Assembly: GCA_031761405.1 (NCBI GenBank)
Contig: JASEVX010000017.1
Coordinates: forward strand, 8,996,798 to 9,060,797
DNA length: 64,000 nucleotides
Reading direction: 5' to 3'
DNA from: Serripes groenlandicus
Lineage: Eukaryota; Mollusca; Bivalvia; Cardiida; Cardiidae
Shown here: piece by piece, positions 42,791 to 53,570 of the stretch
How positions within the stretch are numbered: the first letter of the stretch is position 1
Layout of the letters: every line of letters begins with the position of its first letter
Position numbers and translations under genes: made by a program
The notes under the pieces: model-generated
What the model was told of the DNA's origin: nothing
Database searches by the model: none
What the model saw: only the letters and a program-made list of their open reading frames with translations

Positions 42791-43045
42791 ACAGATGTAA
42801 TATGACCCACACTCGCTAGAGGCGGTTCCTGTGTATCTATTTGAAAAAATACCTACGATTGGTTACGTCACACGAAAACCGAACACCGCAGTGTTGTGAT
42901 CATGAGATCCAGACCAGAATTCATCTGTTTGCAATTTGATCATGATCTTCGGAGTTCCTCGAAATTTGCTGAGATAAAAAATATGACTTAAATCAGTCTA
43001 TAGAAGTATGCTATTTTATGTTTCTTATTTTTATGAAAAAGCGTT

Positions 43046-43287
43046 ATACCGAGGGCTTGGCGTGAAACAGTTGTAACTAAAAACCTATTTTGAAAACCGT
43101 GGTTTAGGGGCAATTTTGACCGTTTTGTAAACAATGCAAATTTAGGTGCCATTGCTCGTTCTAAATTTCCATTGTTTACCAAGAAAAATGATTTAATGCT
43201 TATAAAGACTTAATGGCGAGGTGATTAACCTTGGTAAAAAAAAATACCAATTTTAGTTACAACAGTTTCACGCCAAGCCCTCGATAC
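43046..43287 (-). repeat. M4 MITE lacking the central hairpin
   Basis: GAGGGCTTGGCGTGAAACAG at the left and CACGCCAAGCCCTCGATA at the right. The interior order is reversed compared with 8681. The GAGCAATGGCAC arm is deleted, so GCTCGTTCTAAATTTCC joins directly. Confidence 0.83.
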
Positions 43288-43324
43288 TGTATATAAACAA
43301 GTGCATGCATTCGGTTTTGGATCG

Positions 43325-43830
43325 CCACGCTGGTGTTGTGGTAGAGCCTCGGGAGCTGGAGGTCGCGTGTTCGATCCCCGGTCGAGTCATACCAAATACT
43401 TTAAAAAGTGGCTGCCCGCCTAGGCGCTCAGGATTGCGGGGTTACCATTACGCAGTCGCGATTCACGTAGAAGACGCGTGCTAAGAACCCCATGAGCGTG
43501 GATAGAGCGCCACGGGATCGCCGTTGCCAAACCCATAGATCACAATAGAAACGCCATAAGCGTGGAGAGGTCGTGGCGGGCGCGCCATGAGAACGCCATG
43601 AGAACGCGGTAAGATCGCGACTTTTTTCAAGAGATGTAATCATTTAGGACTTTTTCTCGCATTTTGATCACGTTTGCCGCCGACCTTGTACATTTGTTGG
43701 TCGCCGGATGGTCGCCGTTTCTGGTATCAGGATAAATGGACTAATTCTGGTAACTTACCCAGGAATGCCGTGATATAACTTACACATTGTTGAAAGCGGT
43801 GTTAAAACACCAAACAATCCACCAATTAAA
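43325..43830 (+). mobile_element. tRNA-derived SINE split by a GC-rich insertion
   Basis: Head 43325-43445: TGGTGTTGTGGTAGAGCC (A-box), GTGTTCGATCCCCGG (B-box), TCGAGTCATACCAAATAC. Tail 43720-43830: TGGTATCAGGATAAATGG, CTGGTAACTTACCCAGG, GCCGTGATATAACTTAC, TTGAAAGCGGTGTTAAAAC. Between them, about 43450-43715 is GC-rich sequence absent from the copies at 39775 and 58467, with repeated GAACGCCATGAG/GCCATAAGCGTGG phrases. Confidence 0.75.
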
Positions 43831-43904
43831 TTCATTGAATGTATTTGTATTAATTTATTTAAGTTGTTCCATACCCAATTTTTCTCTTTTTCCGGGTTCG
43901 GTCC

Positions 43905-44045
43905 GTAGTCGGGGCGGTTATGGTGTAGAACCCTTGGGCAAGGCACATTTCATAGCCTAGTACTGGTTTGTTTACCCAAGGATCATGAGTAAGTGAACTG
44001 TCACCGTGATATAACTGAAATAGTGTAAACCCCAACCAAACAAAA
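43905..44045 (+). mobile_element. SINE body and tail
   Basis: GCCTAGTACTGGTTTG with TTTACCCAAGGATCATGAG, then CACCGTGATATAACTG and AGTGTAAACCCCAACC. It pairs with the reversed copy at 34320. Confidence 0.6.
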
Positions 44046-44514
44046 TAATATTTCTATATTTAGATAACACTGTTTACTTAGATTGAGGTTGTATTTGTTT
44101 GTTATATTTGGCAGTGTTCTGCCGACATGCCCCTGATTTATTTTTTTAGTACAACTGAATGTCGGTTACTGTGGGATGGTTTATTTAAAAAATACGCGAA
44201 AGTCTCATTTTCCTATGTAGAGAGACAATTAGCATTTTTCCGTTGATATCTTGGGTAATTAAGGTATGATGTGCACTAATACTGGGGAATATATTCGTAA
44301 TCTGTAAATCCCTACGTGACTAAACAGGCATACCATCGCTGTGCGAAAACCGCTTGGCTCTTTCCACAATAGACCTTGACGCTTCCGCACGTAGTATACA
44401 GCAGCGAACTTGTGATAACATGGTTGGAAAGGAGGATTTTTTTGAAGGGTGAAAAACACACAACTTTCTTTAGTTTAGCTTTCCTGTTTTCATCTTCGCT
44501 TATTTGTTAATATT
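44046..44514. other. Unassigned spacer
   Basis: No gene or repeat recognised. Confidence 0.35.
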
Positions 44515-44931
44515 GAGGCATCAGACAACTTTTGTAAACCTTGTAGCAAAATGAGATGATTGGCGCATCATATTAGAAACATAATTGTCAGTAAAATGTT
44601 GATATAAAGAGTTGAAAAAAGCTCCAACGTCGAGGGAAACGATAAATATCTCGCCTTTCCAGCAATGTCCTAAACGGCGTTTGCTGTAGAGACGCAAGAA
44701 ATCATCTATGTAGTGTAAGGCGACATACACTGGAGTGTAAGCATATTCCCGCATACACAACAAACTGCAGAAGACGAGTTTGTAAACATTTAGTGTAAAT
44801 ATTGAAACTTTCTGTAAATGAGAGAACAATTGTTAGATAAAGTTGAAAACTTTATGGCAATGGAAGAAATTGCTCATTATAAGCAATGCTGCAGTGGCGT
44901 CGAAAAGCGTCTATATGTTGGAAAGTGTTAA
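44515..44931. repeat. Two adjacent diverged M1 copies
   Basis: First about 44515-44715 (GAGGCATCAGACAACTTTTG, GGCGTTTGCTGTAGAGACGC). Second about 44745-44931 (CGCATACACAACAAACTGC, AGAAATTGCTCATTATAAGC, TATATGTTGGAAAGTG with TTAA). Confidence 0.6.
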
Positions 44932-45129
44932 CAGTATATCACGTTCCAACTATTGAAACGTGAACTATAACAGTGTTTGGTATGTAGATCGTTGAGTAAT
45001 GAATAAAGTACTGAGACTTTAGTCAAAGCTATCAACAAAAGCATCCCAGACGATGACGACAAATTTGTCCAATACAAGCATTGTCATGACTCGTGTAGAA
45101 AAACACGAGGACTCCCAAATTATTACTTA

Positions 45130-45520
45130 TTTATGATGAGCAGTTCTTCCTTTTCTCACAATTTATCTTGACTAGAAATATGATCCACTTTTAAGAACTT
45201 TTGAAAACATATGTGGCAAAGCGATCATCTGCACAAATAGGAAATTCTTTTTATATACAGTTGAAAGTTGAAAAATAGAATTTGCTCAGATTGAGCATAT
45301 TTTCCATTCTTTCATAATTTTTAAATAATGCATCTGCTGCAGAGAAGCTAAACGTCTTCTGTTATGGAGAGTGGCTAATTCAAAGACAACAAATCAGGAG
45401 CAGACGACTTCGAAAACATTTACTAAACAATACGAAAAAGAGGAAATTTATCATATGATGCCATTGTTTTTAAAAGTAATCTGTTGCATAGACGTCAGAA
45501 AGCGTTGTACGTGGGAATTT
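45130..45520. repeat. Cluster of degraded M1 pieces
   Basis: Recurrent M1 words: AACTTTTGAAAACATATGTGG (45190-45220), TTTGCTCAGATTGAGC (45280), ATCTGCTGCAGAG (45330), GAGCAGACGACTTCG (45398), TAGACGTCAGAAAGCG (45489). At least two copies, not separable by eye. Confidence 0.5.
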
Positions 45521-45960
45521 GATTTGGTTCACTACTTGGTGTCGTCTCACTTTGCCAACTTTCAAAACATCATAAAGTTGGCAAAGTTCGACTGAACTCA
45601 ATACGTTTACCTCCAGATGCAAAAGAAAGAGCTTTTGTCTGGCGGTATTAAATAGCAATATCATTTCGCGATAAATGTTTAGTTGAAGTGTTATTATTTA
45701 AGCTGTGCCAAAAACAAAATATTTCTTGAAATTGTAACAAGTGAAAAGCTATTTTCGATAAACATTAAAGATTTCTAAATGTTAATGCATTACAAGTTAA
45801 ATTATCTTTAAATCGTCAAACTTTTAAATGTCATAAAAGATCCAATTAACTTGAAATGCCGTCGTTTTAAAACACTTGTTAAACTATAATTTATTACCAG
45901 TCATTTTTCAAGTAGTTTTGTAAATAATTCTTCATCACGGATTCTAATTTGTTTGTTTGC
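45521..45960. other. Spacer with a perfect hairpin
   Basis: At 45550-45586 CTTTGCCAACTTT and AAAGTTGGCAAAG form a perfect 13-bp stem with an 11-base loop. Nothing else recognised. Confidence 0.4.
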
Positions 45961-46210
45961 ATGGTGTCTTATACATCTTTTATCAATCGTTCAGTTATAT
46001 CACGGCGTTTATTTAGTAAGTTACCAGTACAACGGGTCCATTTACCCTGGAACACGCGATTCGGTCGTAATACTAGCCTCGAATTGCTGAAGGACAATGC
46101 GGGAAAACTACCGTGCCATAGGTATGGACCTGATGGGGATCGAATCCGCAACCTCCGTCAACCGTACGTTGTACCACTACACCACCTATGTAGTCCATCG
46201 ATTCTGACAA
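45961..46210 (-). mobile_element. tRNA-derived SINE
   Basis: In reverse: A-box-like GTGGTGTAGTGGTACAACG, B-box GCGGATTCGATCCCCATC, tail CGCCGTGATATAACTGAACG (near 45985-46007). Confidence 0.7.
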
Positions 46211-46459
46211 TATATGGTATTAAACGTATCAGACAGCAGGATCTCGCTTATTGCAGGTTAGTTTATGACATAAAAACATCGGGGGAGTTCAATGTGGTCG
46301 CGTACACCAGGGGGTCGGTTATTCCAGGTGGTCGGTAGTACAGGTTTGACTGTATATTCTTTAACATCTTAGACAAGTTCCCCTATTTATTCAATGTTTT
46401 CAAAGGTCGGTTAATTTAGATGCATTTTACGTCGAAAAGTATTATGAAAAGGCATAAAG

Positions 46460-46660
46460 TAACCCCTTTTCATGCAGGCGCACTTTAACGTTTCTACAGC
46501 AGAAGGTTTTTGATTATAGTGTCGCTCTTTATGAGCAGTTTTTCCGATTACCACATGTGTTCAATTCAATTTAATAATTAAACTTTCATTTACATATATT
46601 TTCCATAATTAGATGTTTAATTATCTACTGCATATTTTATGAATAGGGGACAGGATAACT
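46460..46660. repeat. M1 MITE, degraded
   Basis: CCCCTTTTCATGCAGGCGC, CTACAGCAGAAGG, ATGAGCAGTTTTTCC, ATCTACTGCATATTTTATG. Confidence 0.5.
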
Positions 46661-46810
46661 GAAGACCTTCCCCCCACCTCAATATTAAAGATACATTTAT
46701 CTCATCGATGGCGAAGTCAATAGTGCAAAGTTGGTCATTGTGGAGTGCCCTTGGTAAAGGCTCATTGCCCAGCCCAAGACTGATAAGTTACATATGAATC
46801 ATAATTAGAA

Positions 46811-47069
46811 CCATCCCGCGAGAAAACCAACATTATGGCCTCTGCGTAATGTATCGATCCAGATCAGCCTGCGCAGTCCGTGCAGAATGATCTGGGCCGA
46901 CACATTCCGTCTCAGGGGGAATAGAAGTATAGATTAATAATTCCTGAAACAGAAAATATACAGGAGGCGAAAAGTGTCTGTCCGGGTTAGCCTGCGCGGC
47001 ATGCTTAGGCTGATCCGGGTCGATACTTTGTGCAGAGTCCACAATGTTGGTTTTCTCGCGGGACGGCTA
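46811..47069 (-). repeat. M3 MITE
   Basis: ACCATCCCGCGAGAAAAC at the left and TTGGTTTTCTCGCGGGACGG at the right. Interior in reverse order, nearly complete. Confidence 0.88.
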
Positions 47070-47959
47070 ATTAGTGTTCTGTCGCCATGCAATAACTAAC
47101 AAACAGTTGAACACGGCATAAAACTATAATAAAATAAATTTATCAAAGATAGGCATGGTTACCATGTCTCGCTTGTTACTAAATGCCCACATATATGGAA
47201 GACTAATAGACATTACGAATTTAAACTCAGCCATCCCAGCACAGGGACTTGCTCCTCTAAAAATAGATACTACCCTATCTATGCTATGCATATATATATA
47301 TATATTAACAAGCGCGTCCTTTGTTGTGGCCAATCAACTTGCTCAGTTGTTATTGTAGAACGTCATTCCTCTGAATAAATTTCAAAATCAGACTAGTACT
47401 TTCAGAGTAGAAGACATTGCACTAGATCCTTTTCTGTTGGTTGTTAAAGTAAACAAGATCTGAACGGAATTTAATTGTTTTAGCTGACTTTGCAGAAGAC
47501 TAAACGGGTAACATTCCTGTAAAGATTAAATACAATTGGCGTACTGGCATCATAAGCTTTCGGACAGCGGGAACAGTGTGCACACACTAGCTCACTTCGA
47601 ACGTTTCGTGCTCAGGTGAGCTAAAAAAAATAAACACAGCCCACGGAAATGAACCTGATTCTATGTGTGAATAGTAACAACTCAGACAAGCATAGTCGCA
47701 TACGACTATTCCCATGTTCGCTTGCAGATAGAGTAAGTTTTTATAAACTATAGAGCCAGCTTGTTGATTGTGTATAAGTCTAAATACCGAAGTGACTACT
47801 CTGAATTGGTCTGTCAGTATCACTGCCATAGAACACCAGTGTTGTGTCAAGCTACAATTACAATATTATATTTATGAAGAGTTTTTAGCAATAGTGTCGT
47901 TAATTTGTATATTTATATCCTGCTTTGCGTTTCTACATATATATGTAGAGCTTACGCTC
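47070..47959. other. Unassigned spacer
   Basis: A TA tract lies near 47290. No coding domain or repeat recognised. Confidence 0.35.
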
Positions 47960-48120
47960 TAAAATCCTTATTTGACATTCAAACCCTATGTTGTGGGTAC
48001 TCAAAAGAATTGTCTCAATGAGACGATTCTTTTGAGTACCCATAACATGGGATTTGGTTGAGTAATAAGAGAAATATTGTGGGGGAAAGACCTGTTCACT
48101 CTCTCTTATCTAGTCCTCTG
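47960..48120. repeat. M5 MITE with a long inner palindrome
   Basis: Right end CTCTTATCTAGTCCTCTG; the left TIR is lost. At 47995-48042 GGGTACTCAAAAGAAT, TGTCTCA and their mirror form a hairpin with one mismatch. Confidence 0.75.
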
Positions 48121-49171
48121 TATACTATGTGATCCATAAAGGTTTGTATTCCCGTTGTAAGCATTTAGTTTACTGCAACAGACTCTAGCCACGAGGTCGC
48201 TGTAGACAGTACAGACAGTCTGAGAGGTTAGCGTTTAGATGGAGGAGCTACTAGTCCGTCGAAATGCCTTGCAATCAGGCGCTGCAAGGCCTAATACTAT
48301 GCTATATATCAATATTTTGATATGGAAGCAGCAGTCTTGTGTTTTGCCACAAGCGCCAGAGTAAACAACAAAATTAGCATTTCTAACTTTTACGGTTATT
48401 ATAAAAATAAAAAATAAAAAATAAATGATTTGTTTTTATTTAAGTCTTATCATACTGATTAGCTGCCTTACACTTTTATACAATATAATACAGTAAGAAC
48501 CACAGGTAGCCTACGCGTGTATCGGAAGGGCTAAACAAATTCGTTTTTAATACAACTGTAATAGCTGGAAAAAAGAAATTGTTAAAACAAAAAAAAATAT
48601 TATTTTTTGTTAATCTGGTGCAAGTGTGTGTTACTTATTACTTTTCAATCACTACCCAGGGTTCGACCTTGTCACATCAGAGAAATGCAACAACACACTG
48701 TGCCATTCATTGTAATTGAGATGTGGCATGTTTTGAATTTCATCTCAAAAATCATTTTGGCAAGCTTATCTTTCCTTTTCAAACTCTTAACATGTCGGAA
48801 GTTACTCAACTTATTTGTTCAATTAGTGTGTTTATGATTTTAGCGGATGGCTTGTTTGTTTTCCAGATATAACTACGCACAAACTAATAAAAGCATGTGT
48901 TCCCCACAGAACGATATCTGTTTGCTTCGAAAAACATTCTTGTGTTAAAATAGACGTCCTTGGTTGCGAAAATCATTTGAGTAACAACTCGTTGAATGAT
49001 GTTAACTAAACTGTGATATAAAACATATGCTTTTCCTAGTTCCCCAAGTACAATTGCTTTCAATAACGTCGACTGCGATTGGACAAAAATAAAACAAAAT
49101 TGTGATGATAAACTGAAAATCGTCCATATGTTCGAATGTATACGTTGCTTTGGAACAGTGAATCTATTCTG
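48121..49171. other. Unassigned spacer
   Basis: An A/T-rich tract of AAAAATA repeats lies near 48405-48425. No gene recognised; open frames at 48607-48837 and 48884-49186 lack domains. Confidence 0.35.
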
Positions 49172-49212
49172 AACCTTTTCCCTCATACGACAATTCTGCA
49201 GCCGACGACATA
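49172..49212. repeat. M1 left-end stub
   Basis: CCTTTTCCCTCATACGAC with CTGCAGCCGACGAC, then a break into a different repeat. Confidence 0.6.
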
Positions 49213-49340
49213 CTCAGTGTCATATATTCAACGCATTCTGGGGATGGTATACATTCATTTCTACGAAAAACAAATAGGGACTATTTGGTAGATCAGCATG
49301 ACCGCGGATGTATTTAGCGTAATTTGACCTATTACTATTA
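49213..49340 (+). repeat. Unnamed 130-bp repeat, copy 1
   Basis: Shared with 62651-62790: ATTCAACGCATTCTGG, GATGGTATACATTCATTTC, AGATCAGCATGACCG, GCGTAATTTGACC. Neither copy shows terminal repeats. Confidence 0.75.
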
Positions 49341-49442
49341 AATTTGGACAGAAGTTTTAATAAGTTTGCAAATTTTAGAACTAGACTGTATGACCAGTAT
49401 ATTTATTCAAAGTTGGAAAATGTTAATTCATAACTCGCCAAC

Positions 49443-49545
49443 AATGGCATATTGTTTGCTTATTTCAGATTAAAGTTAGCATATTGTTTGCTTATTTCAG
49501 ATTATAGTTGGCATATTGTTTGCATATTTCAGATTAAAGTAAGCA
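49443..49545 (+). repeat. 33-bp tandem repeat, about three units
   Basis: GGCATATTGTTTGCTTATTT with CAGATTAAAGTTA variants. Confidence 0.88.
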
Positions 49546-49686
49546 TAGGTTTGAAATTGAATATCATGATGGTCGATGTTATGGTATCGTGAAATGTGTT
49601 CTTCCATCCTAGCTACAAATGACTACCATTTTCTTTTATGCAGTTTCAAATATTTAGATTTCAGACAACATCATCAAGGTTTGGTT

Positions 49687-50036
49687 ATAAGCAATAACCC
49701 ACTATTTTTATATTTAACATATTAATGTAATAAGCAATAACCCACTATTTTTATATTTAACATATTAATGTGATAAGCAATAACCCACTATTTTTATATT
49801 TAACATATTAATGTAATAAGCAATAACCCACTATTTTTATATTTAACATATTAATGCAATAAGCAATAACCCACTATTTTTATATTTAACATATTAATGT
49901 AATAAGCAATAACCCACTATTTTTATATTTAACATATTAATGTCATAAGCAATAACCCACTATTTTTATATTTAACATATTAATATAATAAGCAATAACC
50001 CACTATTTTTATATTTAGCATATTAATATAATTAAG
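49687..50036 (+). repeat. 43-bp satellite, left block (about 8 units)
   Basis: Unit AATAAGCAATAACCCACTAT, TTTTATATTTAACATATT, AATGT, highly uniform. The same unit in the same orientation resumes at 51293. Confidence 0.96.
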
Positions 50037-50040
50037 AAAT

Positions 50041-50203
50041 AAACTATCAACAACCGTGGGTTATTGGCGAATAACCAATGGTTTGGAGTTCTGATGCGCA
50101 GGAATTAACCACGAAGGCCTACGGCCTGAGTGGTTAATTACAACGCATCAGAACGACAAACCATTGGTTATTCGCCAATAAACCAAGGTTTTTGATAGTT
50201 TCA
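50041..50203. repeat. Foldback palindrome (about 160 bp) at the edge of the insertion
   Basis: Arms AAACTATCAA, GGTTATTGGCGAATAACC, AATGGTTTG, GTTCTGATGCG, TTAACCAC are mirrored in the right arm. The centre is AAGGCCTACGGCCT. GTGGGTTATTG in the left arm is the reverse of CAATAACCCAC in the satellite unit. Confidence 0.88.
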
Positions 50204-50871
50204 TTTCGATTCTAACATGACCCGACACCTTAACAAAGGGAAATAAATGCACTATTTAGCAAACCAGTTTACCCACCAGTTTGCTGTTCCATCAATTGTG
50301 ACTACCCACTGCATTATACGCATAACTGCAGAAAAAAACGACAAAGACAATGTAATTTTATTTAATTAATTATTTAGTTTTCATTGTACTACACAAGTTA
50401 ACAATATGTATAGAATGAGTGTAGTGGAGCAGAATTATTATATTCTGTTCTACGGAACGAATGTCTACAGGGCTAAATTGTGTCACAATGTGTCCGAAAA
50501 TTCAGCGATTTGAGGACAAAGAAATTTCGCTGAAATTCCCCACACTTATAGAACTCAATGTGATCTAGGTCTGGGCGTGTTCGTTAGTTCTGGGAAAAAT
50601 CTAGTTTCAGAGATTTTTTAGGTTAAAACCTGAAAAATCTACATTTTCACAACTTATTTCTGTAGATCTCGCACCAGCAAATAACGGAATCAGCTAGAAA
50701 CCTGAAATTCAACCTAAAACTTGTCCGAGATCCAGTGCAAACAACGGTGTGTTTAGATTTCTCATACATTTAGTTTGGATTCTTGGAGAAAGCTTTTAAT
50801 AGGGGTTCTTAACTTAAAAAATTTCTGTGGGCGTGACTAGGAAAGTGACGTCACCTGAGCGGTTTGACGTC
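50204..50871. other. Inner part of the insertion in the 43-bp satellite
   Basis: No coding domain recognised. Contains a short foldback of TGAAAAATCTA-type words at 50600-50645. Confidence 0.35.
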
Positions 50872-51090
50872 ATAACGTTACAGTGGTGCAGAGGTAGAGC
50901 GCCGGCCTCTCGTATCAAAGGTCCCTGGTTCGCGTCCCGTGATGAGCGGGTCCTGTCTTTGAGATTTTTCCACACAAAACGGCACGAGTACTGGTTAAGT
51001 CTCCAGGAAGCAGACATCGAGCATGATTAATCCAAGCTGAAAGCTTGTTTCGCAATCAATGTAAAATAAATAAAAATAAAATAAATAAAA
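50872..51090 (+). mobile_element. tRNA-derived SINE with an AT-rich tail
   Basis: A-box CAGTGGTGCAGAGGTAGAGC, B-box CTGGTTCGCGTCCCG, body with GCACGAGTACTGGTTAAG and CCAAGCTGAAAGCTTG. The tail is AATAAATAAAAATAAAAT repeats. Its tail differs from the GTTGAAAGCGG SINEs. No acceptor-stem pairing, so not a tRNA gene. Confidence 0.75.
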
Positions 51091-51292
51091 TATCGAGTCA
51101 GCCATTGCAGACGACGTAGTATACACATGTATGTTTCTTTACATCACGTGACGCTGAATGACAGGCTTATACGCGGGGGGATAACTGGAATAGCCAATGT
51201 GAAAAGTAGTACATTTCCATTGGTTATTGACGAATAATCAACGGTTATTTTCTTCGCTCTCTATAGGCAAGAAAAACAACGTCATGTTAGAA

Positions 51293-51675
51293 TAAGCAAT
51301 AACCCACTATTTTTATATTTAACATATTAATGTAATAAGCAATAACCCACTATTTTTATATTTAACATATTAATGTAATAAGCAATAACCCACTATTTTT
51401 ATATTTAACATATTAATGTAATAAGCAATAACCCACTATTTTTATATTTAACATATTAATGTAATAAGCAATAACACACTATTTTTATATTTAACATATT
51501 AATGTAATAAGCAATAACCCACTATTTTTATATTTAGCATATTAATATAATAAGCAATAACCCACTATTTTTATATTTAGCATATTAATATAATAAGCAA
51601 TAACCCACTATTTTTATGTTTAACATATTAATGTAATAAGCAATAACCCACTTTTTTTATATATAACATATTAAT
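51293..51675 (+). repeat. 43-bp satellite, right block (about 9 units)
   Basis: Same unit and orientation as 49687-50036, with a few more substitutions in its last units. Confidence 0.96.
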
Positions 51676-51967
51676 GTCAAGTTCTAGAACGAAAGTATTA
51701 CTTAATCTATTCGCGATGATGTAACTTATAGCCTTTTGCTGTCCCCAAACTAACAGTATTGTCCACGGTTTCCATTGATATACCAATTATTTCTGGTGGA
51801 TTATGTATCTGATTGATTGCAGATATATTATGTATTTACTTTAGTCTAAGCCATATTCTTCAACTTTTAAAAGGCCATATATATATATATATAAATTGTG
51901 TCGATGTTTGACATTAAAAAAATGAATTGAATTCAATTGAATCTCTTTTTTTTTTTACCTCTACTGC

Positions 51968-51997
51968 TACAACAACAACATCATCATCATCAACAAT

Positions 51998-52029
<32 letters not shown>
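51968..52029 (+). repeat. CAA microsatellite, left block
   Basis: CAACAACAACATCATCATC, then about 12 CAA units. It resumes at 52392-52430 beyond the LINE fragment. Confidence 0.95.
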
Positions 52030-52030
<1 letters not shown>

Positions 52031-52391
52031 ATCTTTATTGTTTGAAGGTAACATCTAAGACACATACAGACAATTTAACAATGGCTATACATATCTTATT
52101 TTCATATGGCCTTTAATAATATAACACACACACACATTACATTTAACAACATGCGAATTTCAATGAAAAATATGGCATGAAGTACAAATATAATTAATTT
52201 TCAATCATGTGAAGACAGACACTCCAACTACTCCAAACACAATGATACAATAGACGTTGACTGCTTTATATATGATGGAATGCTATTCCAGACTTTAAAA
52301 CCAAAATATCTAAATGAATTCAACATGTAATTTGTTCTAGGTTTGTAGGTCAATGCTAAATTGTTATTGGATTGTGAGAGTAGAGTGTGAG
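52030..52391 (-). mobile_element. LINE 3' end inside a CAA microsatellite
   Basis: On the minus strand it starts mid-coding at 52391 and ends with CAAACAATAAAGATA directly before TTG repeats. CAA/TTG repeats lie on both sides. It belongs to a different LINE from the one at 6344, judged by its ending and its C-terminal protein motif. Confidence 0.75.
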
Positions 52392-52392
52392 C
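52228..52392 (-). pseudogene. C-terminal LINE ORF2 fragment
   Basis: Open for 54 codons, then TAG. Motifs: LTYKPRTNYMLNSFRYFG, FKVWNSIPSYIKQSTSI. The R-T, S-F-R-Y-x-G and K-x-W-N-x-I-P order is the well-known C-terminal block of CR1/L2-like and related LINEs. The frame after the TAG (LECLSSHD) still looks like the family's end, so the TAG is probably a mutation. Confidence 0.8.
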
Positions 52393-52430
52393 AACAACAA
52401 CAACCACAACAACAACACCAACACCAACAG
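52392..52430 (+). repeat. CAA microsatellite, right block
   Basis: CAACAACAACAACCAC and further CAA/CCA units. Confidence 0.93.
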
Positions 52431-52573
52431 TTATTTCTGATTAGAATATAACTTTTAAAGTAGCAACTGCTAATTGTACCGCTTTAACTACATGTTTCAC
52501 TACTACTAATACTTACAGTTCGAGCAAAGTTAATTGTCACCATAGAAACAAATATTATCTCACTCCTCCACTT

Positions 52574-52765
52574 GACCTTTCCAACATACAACAAATCTGC
52601 AGCAGATGATTTTGAAAAATTTAGTCTAAAGTATGGACATTTCTATGAATAAGAGAACATAAATGAATAAAGTTAAAAGCAATGGGCAATTTCTCTTTTT
52701 GTCACAATGTTTTCAAAATCCGTCCGCTTCAGATGTGTCAGAATGTGCTTGTATGTTAGGGTAAG
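52574..52765. repeat. M1 MITE
   Basis: CCTTTCCAACATACAAC, CTGCAGCAGATGATTTTG. The right end TGTATGTTAGGGTAAG is weak. Hairpin partly lost. Confidence 0.7.
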
Positions 52766-52790
52766 TCGTTCAATAGAGGATATATAATCT

Positions 52791-53050
52791 GAGCCGTCCC
52801 ACGAGAAAACTAACATTATGGCCTCTGTGTAGTGTTTCGACCCAGATCAGCCTGCGCAGTCCGCGCAGACTGATCCGGACCGACAAATTCCGTCTCAGGG
52901 GGATAGAGGTTTAGAGTAATGATTCCCGAAATAGAAAATCCACAGGAGGCGTAAAGTTTCTGTCCGGATAAGCCTGCGTGGCATGCTTAGGCTGATTCGG
53001 GTCGATAATTTACGCAGAGTCCACAATGTTGTTTTTATCGCTTGACGGCT
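52791..53050 (-). repeat. M3 MITE
   Basis: GAGCCGTCCCACGAGAAAAC and GTTTTTATCGCTTGACGGCTC. Confidence 0.87.
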
Positions 53051-53360
53051 CATATGTCAAACTGACGAAGAATGCACATTCTACCATTTTAAAGTTCGGT
53101 ATTTTTTTGGGCAGACCGGGGTCGATCTGAAGTCTGCCGGTCTCGATGAGGACAAAATAAACGAATCTATCTTCAAACTTGATAAGACATCGCGGTGCGG
53201 ATACGACGTGTAAGAAGATAAATCCTCCCCCCCATATACCTGGTGTATTCAGGTTAGATATATAACGCTAAGACAAATTTCTTTTCCAAAAATATAATTT
53301 ACTGTTTGGCTGCATTTCTTGGTCGTGCAATGGCTATTTTGCCGATTGAGAGGGGGAGGG
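53051..53360. other. Unassigned spacer
   Basis: Nothing recognised. GCAGACCGGGGTCG and GTCTGCCGGTCTC near 53113-53145 form a small imperfect inverted repeat. Confidence 0.35.
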
Positions 53361-53570
53361 GGGCTTTGTGGTATAAACATATTCCAGCTCTTTCTGTCCT
53401 TCCTGGCTTTGTGAAATACACATATCACTTTGTGGACTACATATATTCCAGATATTGTTGTCCTTTAGCGGCTTTGTGAAATACACGAAGTGAAGTCCTT
53501 TTCCGTTCGGAGCGGATTTGTGAAATATACATACATCAACTCCTTCTGTCTGTAGCCCAGTGTCTTGTAT
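53361..53570 (+). repeat. Degenerate tandem repeat of about 50-60 bp
   Basis: GGCTTTGTGAAATACAC/GGATTTGTGAAATATAC phrases recur about four times. The minus-strand open frame reads YVYTTKP, HFVYFTKP, DVCIFHKS repeats and is a by-product. Confidence 0.7.

Noticed and set aside
50872..50950. Possible functional tRNA gene
   Set aside because: A- and B-boxes are present but acceptor and anticodon stems do not pair, and a SINE body and AT-rich tail follow.
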